DNA from: Dillenia suffruticosa
Taxonomy: Eukaryota > Streptophyta > Magnoliopsida > Dilleniales > Dilleniaceae
Length of the DNA: 64,000 bases
Assembly (NCBI GenBank): GCA_033439265.1
Contig: JAVTVX010000009.1
Location: 6,599,109 to 6,663,108 of the forward strand
Direction: 5' to 3'
The position numbers and the translations under genes were made by a program. Position 1 is the first letter of the stretch, and each line of letters starts with the position of its first letter. The notes beneath the pieces are model-generated. The model made no database searches and had not been told where the DNA came from. It saw only the letters and a program-made list of their open reading frames with translations. This document shows, piece by piece, positions 36,201 through 47,653 of this stretch.

Positions 36201-37356
36201 TAAAGGTCAAGAAAATAAAGTTCGTAAATTGAATAGATCAATTTATGGCCTCAAACAGTCTTCAAGACAATGGTATTTGAGATTTCATAGATCCGTAATC
36301 TCTTACGACTTCGTAATGATAGACGAAAACCATTGTGTTTACGTGAAAAAGTCCAATGATAAGTTTGTAATTCTAAGTCTGTATGTCGATGACATATTGT
36401 TAGCCGAAAATGATATGGAGTATGTCTTGAATATCAAAAGTTGGTTATCATCAAATTTTGAAATGAAGGACATGGGTGAAGTAGAGTACATACTGGGTGT
36501 TAAGATCCACAGAGATCGTTCTAAGAGATTGTTAGTCTTATCTCAAGAATCTTATATTAAAAAGATTTTGGAACGATTTAGGATGGATAGCTGTAAACCT
36601 ATTGATACTCCTGTGGCTAAAGGCGAAGGTTTAAGTTTAGCAATGTGCCCAAAGACCGCTGAAAAAAAACATGAGATGTCAAAAGTACTGTATTCCAGCG
36701 CTGTTGGAAGTCTTATGTACGCTATGATGTGTACTCGCCCTGACATCTGCTATGCCGTGGGTTTGGTCAGCAGGTATCAATCCAATCCAGATAAAGGTCA
36801 CTGGACAGCTGTGAAGAGGATTCTAAGATATCTGAAAGGAACTGCGAATTATTCCCTTTGTTATCAAGGAAATGACTTGTTATTGAGCGGATACACAGAT
36901 GCTGATTGGGGTGGTGACTTAGATGAACGTAAGTCCACCTCAGGTTATGCTTTCTTGCTAAATAAAGGCGCCATCTCTTGGAGAAGTAAGAAACAAACAT
37001 GTGTATCACTGTCGACGATAGAAGCAGAGTTTGTAGCTTGTGTTTCAGCAGTTCAGGAGTGTGTTTGGTTGAAACGTTTTTTACAACATTTAGAGATCGT
37101 AAGCGACACAGTGGGAGCTGTGGCAATTTATTGTGATAGTCAAGCAGCAATCGCTTATACGAGAGATCCCAAATATCATGGGAAAACCAAACACATTGAT
37201 ACGAAATTCAACTTTATTCGAGACATTGTTGAAAAAGGAGAGGTGACATTGAAGTATTTATCTACGCATTTAATAGTGGCTGATCCACTTACGAAACCGA
37301 TACCTAGAGATGTATTTTTGAAACATGTAAAATCTCTAGGATTGCGTAGAGTGTAA
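33211..37356 (+). pseudogene. gag-pol of copia element A, two in-frame stops
   Basis: One reading frame runs the whole length, broken only by TAG at 34642-34644 and 35215-35217. Gag starts MSMNTYNS and ends near a CCHC knuckle (CYNCKALGHFARECP, about 34051). Protease has WIIDSGATDH (about 34186). Integrase has YCLAGKMTRKPFG, FIDDFTRFVHVY and PHTPQQNGVAERRNRT. Reverse transcriptase has YVDD (about 36381). RNase H has DADWGGDLDERKSTSGYA (about 36900), and the product ends LGLRRV. The second stop fits CAG to TAG before ANLPISFWGDAL. A 72-bp direct repeat duplicates the PHTPQQNGVAERRNRT segment (35065-35208). The usual GGEY of integrase reads REREY. With about 1,380 codons it is of normal length; only point lesions and the repeat disable it. 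Confidence 0.93.
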
Positions 37357-38437
37357 TTGTATGTATAAGCAATGAACATGATATAATGCTCATTATTTTA
37401 TGACATTTGAATTTTTTTGCATTTGTGAGTTCTTATGTCTTGATTAAAAAGTATGTCGGACAAGTTTGGAAGATTGGCTCTCTCACACGAGCAATCGCCT
37501 CTAATATCTATGTGATATGTAGAGATGAGGCAATGTTAATTTTGGATAATTAACATAAATTAGCCACCTTAGTACAGAACTAAGATGAAATTATCGTTGA
37601 TATTTACTTATTTGATAATCGAAATGGATTTCCCACAATCCATTACACTTGTCTAGAAGCCAGGTGTGGTTCTCTCTTGGAAAAGTTTTTTTTGGAGGAT
37701 TTATAAGAAGAGAGAATCAAGTCAGTATCGTGATATATTTGGACTAAAATCTGTACGATATATTATAATTTTGAAATAGACATACGCTTCTAAATAAATA
37801 GAAAAGGCATCGCAGCACGTGTTCATACCACGTGTGCTTTCAGTGACCCTATGGATAATGAGTTGATAAATCCCTCTATCTCATTATGTGAGACCCAGAG
37901 GTTTGTAATTAATCTCATTTAATACCCTTAAGACTTTCGCCTGTTTCTTGAAAGTTTATTTTAGTGTTGCTACTTTAGCATGTAACCAATAGATCATACT
38001 TGATTCGGTTTTGCGGTGCATGACTAGGAAAGCAGCTAAAATGAAGTGGAAAGATAGTAGTGCGAAAGGAAGACTGTCTTAAAGTTTGTACGTAATTTTT
38101 GTATTCACAGACTGACCAGTTATGTTTTTAACTTGATATTCTGAAACATAATTGTGAATGCATAGTTGAGATGAGTCAAGTATACTCTCGTTCATTAATA
38201 GAGAGATAAGAGGTACAGTGACTCTATATATATATAGTAAAAAGAGGTCTGGGGTATAGCGAGACTTGATGTCCTTATAGTATTAGATCTTGAGCTGCTA
38301 TATATCCTTAAACGGTGTGTAGCTATGAGCTCTTGATGTACTTGTTGGTCACACGATCTATTTGTCTGTATGAAATCGATGGTATATGGAAGTGATTGAG
38401 CAAAATATAGGTCTAATCCTCATGTGCGAATAGAAGA
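37357..38437 (+). other. Long 3' spacer of element A
   Basis: About 1.08 kb of non-coding DNA lies between RNase H and the 3' LTR. It aligns by landmarks with 44758-45885 of element B: ATGTCGGACA, then CTCTCACACGAG; TTTTAGTGTTGCTA then TTTAGCATGT; GGGGTATAGCGA near the end. A short purine run (GAATAGAAGA) precedes the LTR as a weak polypurine tract. Confidence 0.7.
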
Positions 38438-38818
38438 TGTAAGTTATAGGGGTACTGGGTCGGGTCGCCCATGTGGGTTTGACCCAAACCCATTTCCCTT
38501 ATTTTTGAATTTTCCAAAGGAGGGAAGGGAGGGAGTGGTTTTTTATGGAAAAAACCAACTCCAACTCCCCAAATAACCATCCATCCCATCAATGGTGCTC
38601 TTGAGAATTGAGAGAGGATAGGAAAATAGAGAGGAAAAAGATCTCTATACACCATAATTCCATTCTATCAAAAGGACTCTTGGATTGTGAACGAAAAAGA
38701 AGATTGATCCATTGGTGACATTCTTCAGACTCGTACATCGAAAAGGTTAGTGATCCGACCCTACATTTTGGGACATTCAACATTTATTTCGCTGTAAATG
38801 CATAAGAGAATGCTTTCA
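38438..38818 (+). repeat. 3' LTR of copia element A
   Basis: Partner of 31014-31394. It is followed by the target duplication ATACA (38819-38823). Confidence 0.93.
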
Positions 38819-38984
38819 ATACATAATGCACATTGTTCATCTGATGCTGGTATAGCCAAGGAATATATATGTAATGCACATTGTTCAACCGTAGAGCTCT
38901 CTACTGAAGCGGTTTCGAATGGGCGGTGCTCAATGGTTTCTTCGTGGACCAAACAATTATGAACTAGAATTCAAAGAAAGAATT

Positions 38985-39525
38985 CGTTGGAAGTTATGCC
39001 CACTTTGGGGCAGTTTATATAGGGTTAGTTTTCTCTTAAAATAACCCCTAAACTAACTCATACTAGATTAACCACCCCAAGGGATCTCTCTGGGGAATGG
39101 CTCTCTTCATCCAACAGGTGTCTTTGTCTCCTGAGTCAATTATGTCTCATAAGATACTTGAGAAGTTGTGAAGGCATGGAAAGCAACAATGAGGACTTTC
39201 TAACAGAAAGCAAAAATGCCATGGACGAAGTGAACGAGAACACCCTAGGCAAACACTTTTCTTGAGAGAGAAAGATCGAGGGACTGACGAATTTTTGTAT
39301 AAGAAAATTTCTTTCGTCATTTGGGTTATCGAATTTGGGTTAAGGTATTGTGAATACGTGGTGATGGTTCGTTTCATGATCACCACTCTGACCGAACGAT
39401 CCATACGAGAGAGTTCATTGATCGGTTGATTTATTCGAGACCTATACATCTAGATATTTATCTGAAAATTCTAAATTTTAAATTTATACGTTTCCGTATG
39501 CGCATATAGTGTAATAAATCCAACA
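38985..39525 (+). repeat. 5' LTR of element B
   Basis: Matches 45886-46435 over its length, with several indels. The first base is changed (C for T). A degenerate primer site TAGTACCAGAGC follows at 39527-39538. Confidence 0.85.
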
Positions 39526-39539
39526 CTAGTACCAGAGCT

Positions 39540-40740
39540 ACGTTGGATTTATTTAAAAAAAAATTTCGGAAATTTTTTGAGCATAAAATGTGTAGGATGC
39601 AAAATTTAGGATTCAGATCACGGATGAGTTTCGTGAATCCAAGAACACCACAAAAATGCCCATGATCCATGGATCATGAAAATAATTTTTGTTAAATTTT
39701 TTGAGTATATTAAGGCCATTAAAAGTCCGGTCGAAGTTTTTGACCCTACAGACATAAAAACTTAGATTTGTCAAATTTAAGGACGAATCAATATGTAAAA
39801 ATTGTTTAAAAATATTTGTCATCCACAGATCTATATTTTGACATATGAATTGTGTGATTTGGTTGTCAACAATTGAGTTTCTAAAGAAACTTTGAACATT
39901 TAAATGGCCAAGTTTAGGGGGTTCAAATCTTCCCATAAATCATGTTTATGATAATTCTGGAAGTTTAATTGTAGTTTTTCAGTGAAAACCGTGTGAAAAA
40001 CAGCCTGGAAAAGAGTTTTCCGATAGCCAGGTTGAAAAGACCCGATTGTAGACCCGTCGAGCGAAGAAGAGCCGGACCAACCCTCGGGCGCATTCCTTAT
40101 ACGTGTGCAGAAGGAGCGTGAAGCTCTTAGCAGTAGGCGCGTGCAGTTCACGCGCTCTCGCAGATCATGAACAGTGTTAGGGTGTCCCGGGTCGGTTACG
40201 ACCCGGATATGCGATCCTACCCGCGTCCTAACCTGAGTCGCGACCCACTCCACTTATGAAGGTGTGCGCGGGACTCACTGTGCGTCCTGCACATGCAACA
40301 GCATGCTGCCGCGGGCGTGCAGGCACATGCCCAAACTCTATATGAGTCTAGTGCACGCAGCATGCTGCTGCTAGCGCGTACAGGCACCTGGCTATGCACC
40401 CCTGGTGCATGGCGGCGCGTGGAACCTCTGGCGGCGCGTGATGTCATTCCAGATTGATTTTTTTCAAATTTCTGAAGGTTTCACGTCCATTGTAACTTTT
40501 AGTGGATTTTTTGTGTGCCGAGTCCTACTCCGAATGATAAGATGCGATTCCGATTTGTGGTGTATGATATCTGTTGACTCATACGCTCAATTTAGGGTTT
40601 ATACTCAAATCATTTGGGATTTGTTGATTCGAATGGTATATAAAATGTGAGAATAAATATCAATAAATCACTAAAGTTTCTCTTACTGTATAGATCTTTG
40701 TAAGGAGAATAAATTAAATATTGACAATTGTAAATTTTTT
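39540..40740 (+). other. Leader of element B
   Basis: Non-coding leader with an unusually GC-rich patch at about 40020-40450 (many GCGCG and CGTGC motifs). Element A has a smaller GC-rich patch at 31940-32035. Open frames in the patch reflect composition, not genes. Confidence 0.5.
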
Positions 40741-43700
40741 CACCAGAAAATTCAGTTTATTCTCGAAGAGCAAAATTTGTATGAGATGGTCGGCCCAGGG
40801 AGGATATCACACTTCAGTATAGATGGGACAAGGTGGTCAATTGTGCGTTGAAGAAAAAGGATAGCCAAATTAGGGCAATCCTCATCAATGAAAGTATGAT
40901 GACTTCATCCGGGTTTATGAGTAATATCCTATGGTTAAGTCGGTTACGCCGGCCCTAAAAGAGCATTATGGTGCTCTTTTCAGTTCCTAAGGTAAGGATA
41001 CTGATTTATAAGTTTATAACTTATAATAAAATGGTTGATCATATGATAAAATAATATTTAATACAAATGTCGAGTATGATCACCAAGTTAAGGGATACGG
41101 GTGAGTTTATTTCGGATGATTTATAGGTACTGGGTGTGATCTAGTCTTTTACCTGATTCATGCAAGACCATGAAAACCTGTGTCATATCTGACGAGACTA
41201 TTCGTACTTTTGCTGATATGAGCAGACACAATGAACTCAAGAAGGAATACCTAGAGGCGAGTGGATCGCACTCGGGTCATACTTATGCAGAGAAGTCAAG
41301 TAAGAGCTCTTGTGGCATCAAACAAATAACATAGGCATGAGAAGAAGACTTAAGGTCTAGGTAAGATGAAACCATCCGAGAAATTCGGTAGCTAAGTACA
41401 AAAGCGCAAGAAGATGGAATTTGATAAGAGCAATGCGAAGTGCTATGTCTGAGGTAGACTTGGTCATTTCCCTCGTGAGTGTAACGAGCAGAAGAAATGT
41501 CATTTTTCTTTACGTGATTTGAGTTTTAATTTATTTATCTTGTTGTTCACTGATTTCTTTTTTTTGTGGATTGTAAACTCATGAGTCACCGACCACGCAA
41601 CTCAAGATAGAAGCGCATACGTAGAGTTCAGCTAAGTGAGTCCTCATGCTAGGAGGATTCACATGAGGAATGGAGCATTTGTCATCGTCAGCAGAGAGAT
41701 TGACACTTATAAGTTTGAGTTGCAATATAGACAGACTCTGTATTTAAATGACGTTTTTTGCGCTCCGGGTATTTGACGAAACTTAATTTCAGTATTTTGT
41801 TTGGATTGCCGAGGATATGCTTTGCCTTTTTTTTTTTTGGAAAACTCTACTATTTCTATTAGTTACGATAATTCTTTCAATTGTTCTGGTTCTATCCTTG
41901 ATGAACTGTATACATTGGTTATTGTTCCTTTCAATGATATTTCTTATAATTCTTCTATTACCTTTACATTTGATTACGTGATTGTGAAGTAAATCGGTGA
42001 CATAATAGATTTGGACATATAAGACAAGAGAAAATGAATCGGTTAACAGAAAGTGGTTTGTTGGACCCATCTAATCAGATTCGAGTTACTTGTATGTGAG
42101 TTTTGCTTAGTTGGCAAAACTACAAAAAAACCATTTGTCAATGCAATGAAAGTTGAGACTCTATCGCAATTGATCCACTCTGATATTCGTAGCCATATGA
42201 GTATAAGAGTTTGAAATGGAGCTATATATTTTTATTATATTCATAGACGATTACACGCGTTTCTATTAAATTTATCTAATCTCATACAAGTCTGAGGCAT
42301 TGAAATATTTTAAGAGATTTATTAACGAGATTTAAAATCAGTTAAATTTGAAAGTAAAAACTCTAAAAACCAATCGATGGCGTAGATATTTGTCAGAACT
42401 ATTCAGAGAGCTCTGTTTCAAGAAGGGTATTACAAGACAATTGATTATTCTTATTACTTCTTAAATGAATGGAGTAGCCGAGAAAATGAATTGGACTGTA
42501 TTGGAGATAGTAAGGTCTAGATAGCACAGACAGATTTGCTCATCTCATATTGGGGAGATGTTTTATTGATTGCAACATATGCCCTCAACCGTATCTTATT
42601 AAAGTTCACAGTTAGTACCCCATTTGAGTTTTGGATAGGGAGGTAATCTGACCTTAGCCACTTGAGGTTATTGGGTTATGTCGCGTATGATTACGATTTC
42701 TCACATCCACACGACAAATTAAGCCCGTTAGAAAAAAAATGTATCTTTAATAAGATACTCAAAACACTTCAAGGGGAATGTGTTCTTAGATGTGCATACA
42801 TATGATAGTGTTATTGAGATTAGTCTCGTGATACCACATTCCTTAAGGATGATTTTCTTAAGAGATGTGAAGTCAATTAGGACTTTACCTTTTATTCGAT
42901 GGATGAGCTTAGTAACTTAGCTGAGCCTAGCAACGAGACTGAAGAACCAATTAAGGATCTTCATCCCAGTGGGAGTGATCCATCGAGAGGTAAAATCGAT
43001 CGGGACTTTACCTTCAACGAGATTGATGAGTCTAGTGACTCAAGTGAACCCAGCAGTTAGACACAATAATCCATTACAGATTTTGGTTCTAGTGGGAGCG
43101 ATCCATCCAGAGGTGAAAATATTGTTTCTCCTCGTAGAAGTATTGAGGGCGCGCACTTAAAGTTGCTTCCCAAATGAGGGTAAAACCCTAATTATAACTC
43201 TTGAGGGTGATGAGAAATTTAAAACAGTTCTAAAGGCTCTCGTGAGTTTTACGAAAAACCATTTATTGGAGGCCATAAATGAAGAGAATGAGTCAATGAG
43301 AATCAATATGGTTTGGGACCTAGTTGATTTACCTAAGGGCAGAAGTATCATTGGGAATAAGAATGTTCTCAAGGTCAAGAGGAAAGTTGACAAATCGATG
43401 GAGAGGTATAAGGCCTGTCTAGTAACCACGGTTACACTTAAACTGAGGGGTGGACTGCTGGGGAGTCGTAATCCAATTTATCTCGATCCGTTTATTTTTT
43501 AGTAATTATCACGAATATGGATCTGAAGTTTCACCAAATGGATGTAAAAACCGCTTTCTGTAATGAAAGTTTTGATGAGGTGATATACATGGAGCAACCC
43601 TTTGGGTTTATTCTACTATATCAGGTGGATAATGTCTGTCGACTTTGGAAGTCAGCATACGGCCTAAACATTGATTCAGGCAGTGGTATCCAGGATTTCA

Positions 43701-44757
43701 TGAGAATGTGATATCTTACATTTTACAATGATCGATAAGAGTCATTGTGTCTATCTGATACATTTTGATGACTATTGTATGATCATGTTCTTATATGTGG
43801 GTGACATTCTGTTAGTTGGAAACAATAAAGAGTATCTAATGACCATTAAAACATCGTCATTGTCGAGTTTTAATATAAATGATATGGGTGAGACTTAGTT
43901 CATTCTCGGAGTAAGGATCCAGAGATATCACTCAAGAATGATGTTTACTCTTTAACAAGAGTTATATATTATGAATATTTTTAAGTATTTCAAGATGAGC
44001 GATTCAACCCATTAGATACTCTTATCGCTAAAGGCAAAGAGTTAGGTCTTGATATGTGCCCTATAACTTGGAAGAAATTAAGGAGATAAGTACAATCTCT
44101 TATACCAGTGCAAGGGCAGTCTTATGTATGTGATGAGGCATACATGACTTGACACAGTCAATATGGTAAATAGGTATCAATTGAATCCTAGAAAGAGTTA
44201 TTAAAGAGTAGTAAAAAGGATTTTGAAATATCTCAAGGGAACTGTGAATCTCTTCATGTGTTATGGAGGAGATGATTTGCGTTTCGTTGAATATTCAGAC
44301 GCCGACTGGGGTGGCGATCTGAATAGACGTAAATCGACATCAGTTTTATTATTTTGCTCAATAAATGGTACTATGTTTTGGAGAAACAAAAAGTAAATCT
44401 ATGTATCTCTATCTATGTTAGAGGTTGAATTTGTAACATGCTCAATGGCGGTTCAGGAGAGTGTTTGGTTTCAGAGATTTCTGTATAATTTAGGGGTTGT
44501 TACAGAAAGTGGGAAGCCAGTGATGATTTACAGTGATAATCAGGCCAGCATTGCCTACAACTGAAATCCTAAGTATTATAGTAAGACCAAACACATTGAT
44601 ACCAGATATCATTTTATGAGAGATATTACCGATAAGGTTGTAGTGATGTCTAAATACATTTTTTGTACAGTATAGTGGCTATTCCTTTCACTAAACCCAT
44701 TGTGAGAGATTTTTTTATGAGATATATAGAATCATTGAGTTTACATGTAACTTGACA
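40741..44757 (+). pseudogene. gag-pol pseudogene of element B
   Basis: Recognisable copia parts in broken frames are, in order: gag (about 40760-41500) with knuckle remnant CYV, stop, GRLGHFPREC; protease WIVNS, stop, VTDHATQD (about 41570); integrase pieces from 42000 to 42640; reverse transcriptase with DLKFHQMDVKTAF (43518-43556) and YVGDILLVGN (about 43795, YVDD changed to YVGD); RNase H with YSDADWGGDL (about 44297); and TKHIDTRYHFMRDI (about 44590). Dozens of stops and shifts. Motif-level identity to element A is high enough to call one lineage. Confidence 0.85.
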
Positions 44758-45885
44758 TTTCTAACTATGTACTGATTTTGATACTTATTGATATATATGA
44801 CATATGTACATTATACAGTCACAAATTTATTTTTTGTACCTGTTTATTGTAATATATTATATAGTATATTATGATAAAAGATATGTCAGACAGACATGGT
44901 TGACTCTTTCACACGAGTAACTATCTTCAACTCTGAGCGAGCAGAGATAAGACGGTTTCTAGTCGTAAGAGGTTTTGAGAGTGACTTTATAAAAATATAA
45001 GTCACCATAATATATGTTCAGTATGAGATTATATACGATATGACCGACATAAGCATACCCATATCCATGTTGCATGTGAGAAGTCGAGTTGAGATCTCAC
45101 ATATCACCTGCGTCAAGTGATATCGTCTCTGAGATACTCTCTCTGAGATCTCTAGAGTAAAGTCTTATATAGACTGAGATCAATACCTGCACAGTATTAG
45201 AGAAATCTGACATATGCTCTTTTAAGAGATGAGAGAATAACACTGTCGCACGTGTTTCATACCGTATGTGATAAGACGACCAAGTGATAGTGAGAGCTAT
45301 TTTTTGAAACGATGGTATGATTAAAGATTTTCGTTCCCACTTTGTGAGATCCAAGATCCATTGGATGTGATCTCTTGTACCTTTATGATTTTCATCTATC
45401 TCTTGAGATTTTATTTTGGTGTTGCTATTTTAGCATGTTACCAAAAAACTATAGTTGATTCAGTTTGGTGATGCATGTCTAAGAAAATAGCTAAGATAAT
45501 ATTGAAAATTAGTAGTATGAAAGGAAGACCAATCAGTATTATATCATAGTATAATATTTACCGTTTGACCTGTTATGTTTATCCATATTAGGATTCAAAC
45601 ATGATAGTTAATACATAGTCGAACAAATGATTGAAGATCACTTTCAATGAGAAAAATAGCTCGATAGATGTAACTGTATTGAGTTTGGGGTATAGCGAAT
45701 TCTTTTTGTATTAACGTGGTTTCTCAGTCACCCTAACAGGTGTATCGATAAATTTTTTCTTGCGGGTATACTCGTCAGTCGCACGATACCCAATCCTGTA
45801 TGAAAGTCCAATAGGGTGATATGATAGATCGTATAACTTGTGATCTTATATCATATGTAAAATGCTCTCGTATGCAAGTAATAGA
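44758..45885 (+). other. Long 3' spacer of element B
   Basis: The 1.1-kb counterpart of 37357-38437, with the landmarks listed there. Conserved position and length between two diverged copies argue that the spacer is part of the element, not an insertion. Confidence 0.65.
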
Positions 45886-46435
45886 TGTTGAAAGTTATGC
45901 CCACTTTGGGACAGTTTTATATGGGGTTAGTTTTCTCTTAAAATAACATCTTAACTAACCCATACTAGATTAACCACCCCAAGGGATCTCTCTGGGGAAT
46001 GGCTCTCTTTCTCCGATGGGTGTCTCTCTCTCTCCTGAGTCAATTATGTCTCATAAGATACTTGAGAAGTTGTGAAAAGATACTTGAGAAGTTGTGAAGG
46101 CATGGAAAGCAACAATGAGGATTTTCCAACAGAAAGCAAAAATGCCATGGACGAAGTGAGACAGAACACCCTAGGCAAACACTTTTCTTGAGAGAGAAAG
46201 ATTAGCTTAAGAAAATTTCTTCTTCTACCGTTTGGGTTAACAGACTTGGGTTGAGGCGTTGTGAATCCATGATTGTGGTTCATTTCGTGATCATCACTCT
46301 GATTGAGCAATCCGTACGAGCGAATTCGCTAATCGATTGATTTATGGAGATCTACACATTTAGGTATTTATCCGAAAATTTTAAACTTTAAATTTATACG
46401 TTTCTGCATGCGCATATAATTGAATAAATCCAACA
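45886..46435 (+). repeat. 3' LTR of element B
   Basis: Begins TGTTGAAAG and ends CCAACA. It contains an extra direct repeat of AGATACTTGAGAAGTTGTGA (about 46056-46098) that is single in the 5' LTR. Confidence 0.85.
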
Positions 46436-46693
46436 TAATTATTATAAAATCTTTGAGTTTTATGAAGCCATGGATCTCTTATTTTAACTTACTAGATTAA
46501 TTATCAATTTTCTTTGTATTTTAAAATGTAAATTAGATTTACTTTATTTATTCTTTAAAAAGAATTTTAAAAATTCATTTGTAAGTTGTAAGTAGAATCT
46601 TTCCTTATCAAAATTTTTTTAACACCCACGATATAGATTTTGTGGGGGATTTTGTGGGGGTAGTCACGAAGGGCATATCTGATGATATTTGGT

Positions 46694-46762
46694 GGTGACA
46701 CTTTTGGACAAGTAAAGGTCCAAAGAGTTTTTAGCATTTCCAATGGCAGAAGCAAGGATGAT

Positions 46763-46800
<38 letters not shown>

Positions 46801-46980
46801 AAAGGGCGTACCTGTAAACTAAAAGAAAAAAATAAAAGGGCTAATCTTATCGTATTTGATGGTGACACTTTTGTAAAGTTAAGAGTTAAGGATAGGTGCC
46901 AAGTACTAGTTAAGTTGCAAGGACTAATTTGGCGGTGACATTTTGGAAAAGTTTCTTGGATGGTGACATTTCGGAAAAGT
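46694..46980 (+). promoter_or_regulatory. Four copies of a 20-bp motif upstream of family T copy 3
   Basis: GGTGACACTTTTGGACAAGT (46694-46713), GGTGACACTTTTGTAAAGTT (46861-46880), GGTGACATTTTGGAAAAGTT (46933-46952) and GGTGACATTTCGGAAAAGTT (46961-46980). The last two are 28 bp apart, start to start. The first form recurs in the orphan promoter at 24538-24557. The array ends about 50 bp upstream of the TATA box. It may be a cis-regulatory array; the factor is unknown. Confidence 0.6.
46768..46795. repeat. (TA)n microsatellite
   Basis: An uninterrupted TA tract of about 28 bp between the first and second promoter motifs of family T copy 3. Confidence 0.85.
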
Positions 46981-47027
46981 TAAGTGTTAAGGATCTTTGA
47001 CCATTTACAACAACTTGCTTTTGGGCT

Positions 47028-47035
47028 TATAAAAG
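47028..47035 (+). promoter_or_regulatory. TATA box of family T copy 3
   Basis: TATAAAAG lies 17 bp before an in-frame ATG (47045), exactly as in copy 2. The same argument favours the Met at 47144. Confidence 0.65.
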
Positions 47036-47143
47036 GGTTAGGGGATGCTGATGCCGGAAATAACAGGCAGAGTTTGGAAACGAATTGTTTGTTCTCTCAG
47101 TTCTTTGTTTTTTCCAAGAGCCATTGCAGTTAGCAAGCTAGCA

Positions 47144-47653
47144 ATGGACTTCTCATGCGATTTCAAGAATGTCTTTGACAAAATTTTTATTCTAGTCTCT
47201 ACACTATGGAATAAGCTTTACTTTTGGAAACAACAACCAACGCCACAACAACTGCATTCAGACGTTGATCTTGAAGCCGCAGCAGAGCAGACACAGAGGC
47301 CTCAGCAAGTTCCTTTGCGAAACACAGATTGGTCACTGATCGTTGTTCCTTTTTGTTTATCGGCTGCTGGAATAGCTATCCAGTCTCTGCAGAAAGGTGA
47401 AATCAATTTGCCCCTAACATTCCACATTTTTTTGCTTGCAATCCTTCTTTCCGTTGCCTGCATCTTTGTTGGCTCAATGATAAGCTCCAAGCATTCGACT
47501 GCAGCCCGACTGCTAGAACATGTTGGGGTGCTTTTTGCAGCCACTGGATTTTGCCTTGCCATTTCAATTCCAATGCCTTTGAGTCTTAAACTCATTACTT
47601 GGGCTATCTATGCCATTTCATTACTTGCCATTCTCATCTTGAATATATTATAA
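47144..47653 (+). CDS. Family T small multi-pass membrane protein, copy 3
   Basis: An intronless 169-residue protein, the closest paralog of the copy at 27491. Residues 1-27 are an amphipathic/hydrophobic helix (MDFSCDF, then FDKIFILVS). Residues 28-60 are a Gln/Pro/Asp linker. Four hydrophobic segments lie at about 64-82, 93-112, 124-142 and 149-167. The LPP of the family reads LPL here, and SRH reads SKH; the rest of the block (HVGVLFAATGFCLAISIPMP) is kept. The gene stands alone, with no family B sequence downstream; only about 110 bp of the 3' flank is shared. It sits just beyond element B. It has its own repeated promoter motif. Function unknown, probably expressed if the promoter is active. 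Confidence 0.7.
   Translation: MDFSCDFKNVFDKIFILVSTLWNKLYFWKQQPTPQQLHSDVDLEAAAEQTQRPQQVPLRNTDWSLIVVPFCLSAAGIAIQSLQKGEINLPLTFHIFLLAILLSVACIFVGSMISSKHSTAARLLEHVGVLFAATGFCLAISIPMPLSLKLITWAIYAISLLAILILNIL

Larger units (their letters stand above)
31014..38818 (+). mobile_element. Ty1-copia element A, full length
   Basis: Two 381-bp LTRs (31014-31394 and 38438-38818), both beginning TGTAAGTTATAGGGG and ending GCTTTCA, enclose one gag-pol frame in copia order (protease, integrase, reverse transcriptase, RNase H). A 5-bp target duplication ATACA flanks it (31009-31013, 38819-38823). By eye the LTRs differ at about 16 sites (roughly 4%), so the insertion is not recent. A 1.8-kb leader and a 1.1-kb spacer before the 3' LTR are unusually long. 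Two in-frame stops inactivate it. About 165 bp separate it from element B. Confidence 0.95.
38985..46435 (+). mobile_element. Ty1-copia element B, old and degenerate
   Basis: LTRs of about 541 and 550 bp (38985-39525, 45886-46435) share the start GTTGAAAGTTATGCCC / GTTGGAAGTTATGCCC and the end ATAAATCCAACA. The 5' LTR begins CG where TG is expected. Flanking 5-mers GAATT (38980-38984) and TAATT (46436-46440) differ at one base and are probably a decayed target duplication. The interior is a copia pol riddled with stops. It is the same lineage as element A by pol sequence and by the shared 3' spacer, yet the LTRs differ outside their termini. Confidence 0.88.

Noticed and set aside
40217..40650. 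Open frames on both strands in a GC-rich patch
   Set aside because: They lie in the leader of element B, reflect base composition, and have no recognisable domain.
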